Below, one piece after another: positions 16,049 through 21,395 of a stretch of DNA of 21,395 nucleotides. The notes below the pieces were generated by a model, which worked only from the letters and a program-made list of their open reading frames with translations, was not told where the DNA came from and did no database searches. The DNA lies in NCBI GenBank assembly GCA_937925645.1, contig CALAMB010000103.1, forward strand, positions 1 to 21,395. The letters run 5' to 3'. A program made the translations under genes and the position numbers. This DNA comes from an uncultured Acidobacteriota bacterium. GTDB taxonomy: Bacteria > Acidobacteriota > JAAYUB01. Numbering within the stretch: position 1 is the first letter of the stretch; every line of letters begins with the position of its first letter.

Positions 16049-17598
16049 GGTGCTTGCCTCGATGATCGGGTGTCATCCCGCCACAGCTCGGGGATGAAGA
16101 ACGGCGCGTGGTTGGAGGTGAATTCGGCCGGCGTCCGGCGCAGAATCCCGGCGATGGCCGGGTGGCGGTTGAACTCCCGGTCCAGAAAGCGTCGGACGGC
16201 CAGGCGGTCCCAGCCGAGCGGATGCTTGAAGTCATCATAGAGGGACAGGTCAGCTGCCGAGAACGGCCGAGTATCCAGCCCGACGGCCTCGTCGCACCCG
16301 CGCGGCAGGTTGAAGATGGACACGTTCAGGAAGCCGATCGCCGACGCATGCGCGGCCGTGAAATCCAGCGTGCGCCGGGCAGCCGGCTCCGCCTCCCACG
16401 GCGTGCCGAACAGCAGATAGACGTATGTCCCGATCCCCGCCTCGCGCAGCCGGTGCAAGGTGAGGCCGGCCGCCGCCAGGTCGATCCCCTTGTGCATGCG
16501 GGCCAGGACGTCCGGGTCCCCGGACTCCAGCCCCAGTTGCAGCATCCGGCAGCCCGACTGCCGGAGGGCGCGGCAGAAATCCGGCTCAGCCAGCTCGGAA
16601 GTGAAGCGCGCGAATCCGTACCATGGCGCGCCCGGCGGGTCGGCGGTCAGGGCGTGCAGCGCCGCCGGGCTCAGCGCGTTGTCCAGCAGGTGGACGAGCG
16701 CCGGCCGGTATCGGGCGACCGCTTCGCGCAACCGCGCCGCCGCGTCGGCGGGTGGCCAGGCGTGGTATCGCCGATCTTCGGTGCGCTCGGAACAGAAGGC
16801 GCAGCGGTTCCAGTAGCAGCCGTCCGAGAAGCTGACACCCAGGATGAGGCCCGGCGCGAAGTAATCCTCCCCGTGGAACGGGCTGAAATCCGGCACGGGA
16901 AAATCGGCTGGCTCGCCCGGCAGTCCCGCCGCCTGGAGCAGGGGGCGCTCGCCGGCGCCGGCGATCCAGGCGTCGGCCAAACCGACGAACGGCTCGGACC
17001 AGCCCGGCCGTCCCAGCCACGAACTCACCAGACCGCCGCCGGCCAACACGCGCACGCCGGGGTAGTCGCGCCGGATGATGCCCAGCAGGGCGAACGCGCT
17101 CAACGCCTGATTCAAAAAATTAATGGAGACGCCGACAACCCGCGGCGCCCGTGCCTCAACGGCTCGCGCGAGGCGCTCGCGGAAGAAGGCATACAGCGGA
17201 TGGCGTTCGGGCTCGGCGGCCTGCGCGATCAGGTCGGCGCTCCGCAACGGCGACCGGGCGGGATCCGAGTAGTCGGCCAAACCCAGTCGGACTCCGGCCG
17301 CTTTCCCGTGTGCCGCCAGGAGCCGGTTCAGGCCGCGGACCGCGGTGGTGTAGGCGGCCAATCGACCGTAAGTCCTTTCGTCGCGGATCGCCGCCAGGTT
17401 ACGGCCACGCTGCTTCACGGCCCGGCGCGTCCACGTGTCGCCTGCCGGCGGATCCGACCCGATGAGGTGCAACTGCGCTTCCAGATTGAGGTCCAGGACC
17501 TCGGCGTGTCCGCCGGCGGCGGCGACCGCCCCGGCCAGACGGGCCAGTCCGGCGGGCGGCTCGGACGCCTTGGTGAAGGGCGGATGGATCAGCAGCAT
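16045..17598 (-). CDS. Radical SAM protein with B12-binding-like N-terminal region
   Basis: A 517-residue protein. Residues 1-220 resemble the cobalamin-binding region of B12-type radical SAM proteins (LLIHPPFTKASEPPAGLARLAG at the start; then VVGVSINFLNQ and VRVLAGGGLVSS). I see no DxHxxG motif, so any B12 would bind in a base-off manner or not at all. The radical SAM core follows: GCYWNRCAFC with Cys261, Cys266 and Cys269, a CX4CX2C spacing rather than CX3CX2C, then LGLESGDPDVLARMHKG (355-371) typical of the family. The C-terminal part is extended and ends in a less conserved tail. The ATG at 17598 has GGAG seven bases upstream. It overlaps the methyltransferase gene by four bases and has its own promoter. 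A role in a small-molecule or peptide modification pathway is inferred; no precursor peptide was found. Confidence 0.88.
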   Translation of the reverse strand: MLLIHPPFTKASEPPAGLARLAGAVAAAGGHAEVLDLNLEAQLHLIGSDPPAGDTWTRRAVKQRGRNLAAIRDERTYGRLAAYTTAVRGLNRLLAAHGKAAGVRLGLADYSDPARSPLRSADLIAQAAEPERHPLYAFFRERLARAVEARAPRVVGVSINFLNQALSAFALLGIIRRDYPGVRVLAGGGLVSSWLGRPGWSEPFVGLADAWIAGAGERPLLQAAGLPGEPADFPVPDFSPFHGEDYFAPGLILGVSFSDGCYWNRCAFCSERTEDRRYHAWPPADAAARLREAVARYRPALVHLLDNALSPAALHALTADPPGAPWYGFARFTSELAEPDFCRALRQSGCRMLQLGLESGDPDVLARMHKGIDLAAAGLTLHRLREAGIGTYVYLLFGTPWEAEPAARRTLDFTAAHASAIGFLNVSIFNLPRGCDEAVGLDTRPFSAADLSLYDDFKHPLGWDRLAVRRFLDREFNRHPAIAGILRRTPAEFTSNHAPFFIPELWRDDTRSSRQAP

Positions 17599-17660
17599 GC
17601 GGCAACTCCGCGGCGCCGGGCGCCCACCGGCGGCGCCGGCCCGGAAAATGCTTTGGCGGC

Positions 17661-17689
17661 ATTGTAACAGAGTCGTCCGGGCGGGTGAA
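17661..17689 (-). promoter_or_regulatory. Promoter of the radical SAM/methyltransferase unit
   Basis: Minus strand: TTCACC (17689-17684, 4 of 6), 17-base spacer, TACAAT (17666-17661, 5 of 6). Transcription would start near 17654, giving a leader of about 55 bases that is rich in GGCGCC palindromes. Confidence 0.55.
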
Positions 17690-17732
17690 GCGCCGCGGCT
17701 CGCGGGCTTTGCGGGAACCGCTCAGGGATGGG

Positions 17733-17761
17733 TTGACCGGCGCGGGACCGCGCTCTACAAT
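17733..17761 (+). promoter_or_regulatory. Promoter of the M28 peptidase gene
   Basis: TTGACC (17733-17738, 5 of 6), a 17-base spacer, then TACAAT (17756-17761, 5 of 6). Transcription would begin near 17768. That makes an ATG at 17769 nearly leaderless and favours the ATG at 17802, which has a strong ribosome site. Confidence 0.68.
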
Positions 17762-17790
17762 CAGGATCATGACACAACCAGCCGATTTCC

Positions 17791-17797
17791 AAGGAGG
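17791..17797 (+). promoter_or_regulatory. Shine-Dalgarno AAGGAGG deciding the peptidase start
   Basis: AAGGAGG lies four bases before the ATG at 17802 and downstream of the predicted transcription start near 17768. It excludes the longer forms starting at 17685 or 17769 as the main product. Confidence 0.7.
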
Positions 17798-17801
17798 CGA
17801 C

Positions 17802-19346
17802 ATGCAGCGAAGAGGCCGATCCTGGCTCGTCCTGCTCTGGACGCTCGGAATCATTCTGACTCAGCCGGCGTGGGCGGCCGCGCCGAGTCAGGCCGAGCAG
17901 ACAATCGGAACGCCGTCCGCTGAGGATCAACTGATCGCCACGATGCACCGCATCGGGAGCGACGAGCTGATGGGTACCGTGCGGGAGCTCTGCGATCCGA
18001 AGTACGACGGCCGGCTCGCGGGCACGCCCGGCTACGACGCGGCGGCCGAGTGGGTGGCGGACCGCCTGCGCGCCTGGGGCTACCGGCCGGGCGGCGAGGA
18101 CGGCCGGTGGACGCAGGATTTCCACAACCCGTACACGCGGGTCATGGAACGCGGCGTGCTGGCTCTGCGGCTGCCCGCCGGGGCGGACGGCTGGATCGAA
18201 AAAGTGTACCGGTACGAGGACGAATACTACCCCGGGGCGACGTCCGGCACCGGCGAGGTGACCGCCGAAGTGATCTACGCGGGGTATGGCATCACCGCGC
18301 CGGAGCTCGGCTACGACGACTACGCCGGGCTGGACGTCCGGGGCAAGATCGTGCTGGTGGAGGTCGAAGCGCCGGTCGCGCCCGGCGCCGGCGCCGACGC
18401 GTTCCTGAAATGGCGACCCTACAGCTTCCACCAGTACAAGGTGGCCAACGCGTGGAACCACGGCGCCGCGGGGATGCTCTATCACTACCACATCGTCAAC
18501 CCCAACTGCGCGTACATCCCCGGGCTGGGTTTGACCTACGTGAGCCGAACGGTGGTGGACGATCTGTTCGCGGGGACCGGCCGGGAATGGAAGCGCACGG
18601 TGGCGGGGATTCGGAAAGACCTGCGGCCGGCCTCGTTCGCCACCGGCAAGACGGTCCGAATGCGCAACCGCACCGAGCGCCACCCGGCGGGAGTCGGCCG
18701 CACGGTGGCGGGCTGGCTGGAGGGCGCCGATCCGGCGCGGCGCCACGAAACGATCGTGGTGACCGCCCACCTGGATTTCCTGGGCCGCAATCCCGAGCTG
18801 CTGGTGGGCGCCAACGACAACGCCTCGGGCGTGGCGGTGATTCTGGCGGTGGCTCGGGCGCTGGCGCAGTCGCCGGTGCCGCCCCAACGGTCGGTGGCGT
18901 TCATCTTTTTCGGGGCGGAAGAGCAGGGCGTGCGGGGGTCGGAATTCTACCTGGAGCAGCCGCTGTTCCCGCCGGCGCAGACGGTGGCGTGTTTGAATTT
19001 CGACGGCGTGGGCGTCGGCGAGGAAATCCGCGTCCTCGCCGGTTTGAATTTCCCGAAGCTGTGGGACTACTTCGACCGGGCCAACGGACGCTGGGTGCAC
19101 CGGAACTGCCAGCCGTCGCAGACGGCGAACCTGGGGCGTCCGCGCCTCGATGCCGCCCGCTTCCTGAAGGCGGGGATCCCCACGCTCTCCTTCAGCACCG
19201 GCGGCGGGCCCGAGGGCGGACCGCCCACCTACCACACCACCCGCGACCGGCCGGAGATCCTGAACCCGGAAATCATGGAGGACCTGGCGCGCATCACTTT
19301 CCGCGGTCTCGTGGAACTGGCGGCGGACGACCGGCCGTTGAAATAA
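17802..19346 (+). CDS. Secreted M28-family zinc aminopeptidase with PA-like insert
   Basis: A 514-residue protein that should cleave N-terminal residues from peptides outside the cytoplasm using two zinc ions. The signal peptide is clear (RSWLVLLWTLGIILTQPAWA). Residues about 140-290 form a protease-associated-like insert (GEVTAEVIYAGYGIT, YAGLDVRGKIVLVE). The peptidase core shows the five M28 metal ligands: His323 in TAHLDFLG, Asp339 in GANDNASG, Glu373-Glu374 in GAEEQGVRGS (catalytic base and ligand), Asp401 in NFDGVG, and His478 in YHTTRD. All are intact, so it is probably active. The ATG at 17802 is chosen because AAGGAGG (17791-17797) precedes it and the signal peptide begins there; the frame stays open upstream to 17685. 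It is the first gene of a plus-strand group and is divergent from the radical SAM gene. Confidence 0.94.
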   Translation: MQRRGRSWLVLLWTLGIILTQPAWAAAPSQAEQTIGTPSAEDQLIATMHRIGSDELMGTVRELCDPKYDGRLAGTPGYDAAAEWVADRLRAWGYRPGGEDGRWTQDFHNPYTRVMERGVLALRLPAGADGWIEKVYRYEDEYYPGATSGTGEVTAEVIYAGYGITAPELGYDDYAGLDVRGKIVLVEVEAPVAPGAGADAFLKWRPYSFHQYKVANAWNHGAAGMLYHYHIVNPNCAYIPGLGLTYVSRTVVDDLFAGTGREWKRTVAGIRKDLRPASFATGKTVRMRNRTERHPAGVGRTVAGWLEGADPARRHETIVVTAHLDFLGRNPELLVGANDNASGVAVILAVARALAQSPVPPQRSVAFIFFGAEEQGVRGSEFYLEQPLFPPAQTVACLNFDGVGVGEEIRVLAGLNFPKLWDYFDRANGRWVHRNCQPSQTANLGRPRLDAARFLKAGIPTLSFSTGGGPEGGPPTYHTTRDRPEILNPEIMEDLARITFRGLVELAADDRPLK

Positions 19347-19354
19347 CCGGCGAT

Positions 19355-19379
19355 GCGACCGCCGGCAGGATGCGGTCGC
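19355..19379 (+). repeat. Perfect 8-bp inverted repeat between peptidase and YkgJ-type gene
   Basis: GCGACCGC and GCGGTCGC are separated by a nine-base loop. The stem-loop sits in the 45-base gap just after the peptidase stop and ends 12 bases before the next ATG (19392). No T-run follows, so it could trim or stabilise the mRNA, or partly reduce downstream translation. Confidence 0.5.
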
Positions 19380-19391
19380 GGGCAGGGTGAC

Positions 19392-19901
19392 ATGACGGAT
19401 TGGTTCACCTGGTACGACCTGGCGGTTCCCGCCGCCCTGGCGCTGGCGCTCGGCGGCGGCTTCATCGCGGCCGAGCGGTGGGCGGCCGTCCGGACGGCGT
19501 ACTATCGCTCCGTGCACTGGCTCCTGAAACCCGTCGTGGCGCTGTCGGGCCTCATGACCGCTCTGGAGCGGCGACTCCGGCCTCCGCGGTGGAAGCTGGC
19601 CGGCGGGTGCAACCGATGCGGCGAGTGCTGCGAGCTGCTGGCGGTGAGTCTCACGCCGTTCATGGCGCGGCATCCCGCCGCCGTCCGGTTCGTGCAGCGG
19701 TTCCACGAGGTGAACTACGGCTTCGTCCATGAGGGCTACGAGCCCGGCAAGGGCCTGCTGTTCCACTGCCCCCACCTCGGCCCCGATCATCTGTGCAGCA
19801 TCTACGGGCGCCGGCCGCGACTGTGCCGCGAGTACCCTTCGGCGTACGCGGCCTACCCGCCGGACCTGTCGCCCCGCTGCGGCTTCCGCCTCGAGGAATG
19901 A
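19392..19901 (+). CDS. Membrane-anchored YkgJ-type cysteine-cluster protein
   Basis: A 169-residue protein. One hydrophobic segment (about residues 9-27) should anchor it in the membrane. The C-terminal part carries the YkgJ (UPF0153) zinc/iron-chelating pattern: CNRCGECC (Cys73, 76, 79, 80), then Cys126, Cys135, Cys145 and Cys163, eight Cys in total, with IYGRRPRLCREYP typical of the family. Family members bind a metal or Fe-S centre; their reaction is not established. The ATG at 19392 is chosen because AGGGTGAC precedes it and the alternative start at 19353 would put coding sequence inside the inverted repeat. It follows the M28 peptidase by 45 bases and precedes the metallophosphoesterase by about 100. 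Confidence 0.85.
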   Translation: MTDWFTWYDLAVPAALALALGGGFIAAERWAAVRTAYYRSVHWLLKPVVALSGLMTALERRLRPPRWKLAGGCNRCGECCELLAVSLTPFMARHPAAVRFVQRFHEVNYGFVHEGYEPGKGLLFHCPHLGPDHLCSIYGRRPRLCREYPSAYAAYPPDLSPRCGFRLEE

Positions 19902-19939
19902 TCCATCCGCACGCCGGTCGGTGCATCTAAAAAGGAGCA

Positions 19940-19973
19940 CGGCGAGCGGGATGAACCCGGGCCGGCATTTTTT
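19940..19973 (+). terminator. Candidate intrinsic terminator after the YkgJ-type gene
   Basis: The stem CGGC, an internal loop, CGGG, the loop ATGAA, then CCCG, one extra G and GCCG, is followed within three bases by a run of six T (19968-19973). The stem has an asymmetric internal loop, so strength is uncertain. If it works, the next gene would need a promoter of its own; I saw none in the 32 bases that remain. Confidence 0.4.
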
Positions 19974-20005
19974 CGTTTAAGGATTGTGCGGACGGGAGTG
20001 AGGTG

Positions 20006-21310
20006 ATGACCATCGTCCGGTTGCTGATTCCACTGGCTGTCTTCATCGGCCTGGATATCTACGCCTACCAGGCGGTCCGGGTGATTGCGAACCGCTGGCG
20101 GCCGCTGGCATGGGCGCGCCGCGCCTACTGGTGGGTGCACGCGCTGTTCTACCTCACCCTGGTCGTCGCGCCATTGGCGGCCGCGGCGGGTCACCGGCTG
20201 CCGCCGCGCGGGTATTTCTACCTGATCACCGCGTTCATCCTTCTCTATGTGCCCAAGCTGGCGGCGGTGGCGGTGCTCCTGCTCGAGGATGTCAGCCGGA
20301 TTGTCCGCTGGATCTGGCAGCGGCTGGCGCGGTGGCTGCGACCCGCCTCGCCGCCGGCACCGGCGCCGCTGCCGGCGGCCGGCATCAACCGGAAGGAATT
20401 CCTCAGCCTGACCGCGGTGGCGCTGGCGGGCATCCCATTTGCCGGTATCGTGCACGGCGTGGTGCGCGAGCGGTACGCGTTCACCGTCCGCCGGGAGCGC
20501 ATCGCGCTGCCCGGCCTGCCGCCCGCGTTCGACGGATTCAGGATCCTCCAGCTGTCGGACATCCACGTGGGCAGCTTCGACGACCTGGGGGCGGTGCGCG
20601 ACGGCATCGCCCTGGCCAACGCCCAGGGCGCCGATCTGATCGTGTTCACGGGCGACCTGGTGAACAACCTGGTGGACGAGATGGGCGCCTACGGCGAGGT
20701 GTTCGCGGCCCTGCGCGCGCCGCTGGGCGTGCTCTCCGTGCTCGGGAACCACGACTACGGCGACTACTACCCGTGGCCCAATGATCGGGAGCAGGCGATC
20801 CATTTCCAGCGCATGCTGGACTGCCACCGGGCGCTGGGCTGGCGGCTGCTCCGGAACGAGCACGTGCTGTTCGCGCGGGGGGACGACCGCCTCGCCGTGA
20901 TCGGCGTGGAGAATTGGAGCAACCGCCACGGGTTTCACCGGCGGGGCGATCTGGAGCAGGCGACCCGGGGCCTGCCGGACGGCGCGGCGCGGATCCTCCT
21001 CACCCACGACCCCTCCCACTGGGACGGCGAGGTGCGGCCGCGCTACGGCGGCATCGGCCTGACCCTGTCCGGCCACACCCACGGGTTCCAGTTCGGCGTG
21101 GAGGCGCCGGGATTCCGCTGGAGCCCGGTCCAGTACATGTACCGTCAGTGGGCCGGCCTCTACCGGGAAGGGGGGCAGTACCTCTACGTGAACCGCGGCT
21201 TCGGCCACATCGCCTTCATGGGCCGGGTCGGGATCCGGCCGGAGATCGCCGTGTTCGAGCTGGCGCGCGCGGCGCCCGACGATCGCGGCTCCGGACCGGA
21301 TCTGGCTTGA
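20006..21310 (+). CDS. Membrane-anchored metallophosphoesterase (YkuE/YaeI type)
   Basis: A 434-residue protein with three N-terminal hydrophobic segments (about 3-22, 44-62, 70-93), a Pro/Ala-rich stretch, a fourth hydrophobic segment (about 133-150), then a calcineurin-like phosphoesterase domain. All metal-binding motifs are present: LSDIHVG (Asp185, His187), TGDLVNN (Asp217), LGNHDYGD (Asn248, His249), LTHDP (His334) and SGHTHG (His357, His359). The fourth segment begins NRKEFL, close to a twin-arginine (Tat) motif; B. subtilis YkuE, of the same family, is a Tat substrate. The enzyme may therefore face the periplasm and act on a lipid or lipoprotein-like phosphoester, as family members do. 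The ATG at 20006 has GGGAG seven bases upstream; GTG at 20003 is a less likely start. The stop codon overlaps a promoter that reads out of the window. Confidence 0.9.
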   Translation: MTIVRLLIPLAVFIGLDIYAYQAVRVIANRWRPLAWARRAYWWVHALFYLTLVVAPLAAAAGHRLPPRGYFYLITAFILLYVPKLAAVAVLLLEDVSRIVRWIWQRLARWLRPASPPAPAPLPAAGINRKEFLSLTAVALAGIPFAGIVHGVVRERYAFTVRRERIALPGLPPAFDGFRILQLSDIHVGSFDDLGAVRDGIALANAQGADLIVFTGDLVNNLVDEMGAYGEVFAALRAPLGVLSVLGNHDYGDYYPWPNDREQAIHFQRMLDCHRALGWRLLRNEHVLFARGDDRLAVIGVENWSNRHGFHRRGDLEQATRGLPDGAARILLTHDPSHWDGEVRPRYGGIGLTLSGHTHGFQFGVEAPGFRWSPVQYMYRQWAGLYREGGQYLYVNRGFGHIAFMGRVGIRPEIAVFELARAAPDDRGSGPDLA

Positions 21311-21336
21311 CAAGGCGCGCCACCGCTACATAGAAT
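21307..21336 (+). promoter_or_regulatory. Near-consensus promoter reading out of the window
   Basis: TTGACA (21307-21312, perfect) contains the metallophosphoesterase stop codon TGA. After an 18-base spacer comes TAGAAT (21331-21336, 5 of 6 to TATAAT). Transcription would start near 21343. The remaining bases to 21395 hold no start codon with a ribosome site that I can support. Confidence 0.65.
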
Positions 21337-21395
21337 CACATCGGGTGTTTGAGCGAAACCGTTGACCGGTGCCCTCGGGCGAATTGGGAAAGTGG

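Noticed and set aside
17599..17660. Possible cobalamin riboswitch ahead of the B12-type radical SAM gene
   Set aside because: The leader is only about 55 bases, far shorter than a cobalamin riboswitch, and no B12-box-like segment was seen.
17589..19940. Open frame of 783 codons on the minus strand across the peptidase and YkgJ-type genes
   Set aside because: It spans two genes and their intergenic gap on the other strand, both with intact catalytic or Cys motifs. This is a composition effect.
19951..19980. Nine-codon open frame (MNPGRHFFV) preceding the metallophosphoesterase
   Set aside because: The spacing to AAAAAGGAG is 13 bases, and the sequence is better explained as part of a terminator stem and its T-run.
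1..21395. CRISPR arrays, insertion sequences, attachment sites, tRNA and rRNA genes
   Set aside because: I found no regularly spaced repeats, no transposase or integrase, and no RNA gene signatures on either strand.

Overview
The window is visibly GC-rich, with G or C dominating third codon positions. An exception is a short AT-rich patch near 6262-6406. It carries 11 complete protein genes and one gene cut by the left edge. I see no rRNA, tRNA, CRISPR array, insertion sequence or phage gene. A TolC-type outer-membrane channel, a lipoprotein adaptor and several signal peptides indicate a Gram-negative (diderm) bacterium. The soluble Ser/Thr kinase, the SUMF1/FGE-type domain, the PA-insert M28 peptidase and the C45-type hydrolase would suit Acidobacteriota or a similar free-living lineage. 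That placement is inference, and no marker gene is present to settle it.

Left part, all on the minus strand (13738 down to 1). A 3-methyladenine DNA glycosylase I gene (tag) is followed 22 bp later by a very large secreted multidomain protein (9079-13122). That protein joins an N-terminal beta-sandwich-like region, a C45/Ntn-type hydrolase, a degenerate M1-peptidase-like region and a C-terminal SUMF1/FGE-like domain. Next, from its own strong promoter with a perfect 12-bp palindrome, comes a soluble Ser/Thr kinase with a roughly 540-residue helical-repeat tail. After the AT-rich spacer, with a candidate promoter, comes a tripartite efflux operon: a small TPR-like protein, TolC-like channel, lipoprotein adaptor and RND pump. 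The pump starts on a GTG overlapping the adaptor stop and lacks only its last few tens of residues.

Right part. A secreted parallel beta-helix protein (13892-15229, plus) converges on a two-gene minus-strand unit: a B12-type radical SAM protein and a class I methyltransferase that overlap by four bases. Divergent from that unit, a promoter of near-consensus form drives a secreted M28 zinc aminopeptidase with a PA-like insert. It is followed by a membrane-anchored YkgJ-type cysteine-cluster protein and a membrane-anchored metallophosphoesterase of the YkuE/YaeI type. A near-consensus promoter overlaps the stop codon of the last gene and fires out of the window.

Most of the window is ordinary envelope, export and secreted-hydrolase biology. 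The items most worth a second look are the four-part secreted fusion protein with its apparently dead peptidase and FGE modules, the kinase promoter with its palindrome, and the radical SAM/methyltransferase pair. I do not see a demonstrably new defence or mobile system.
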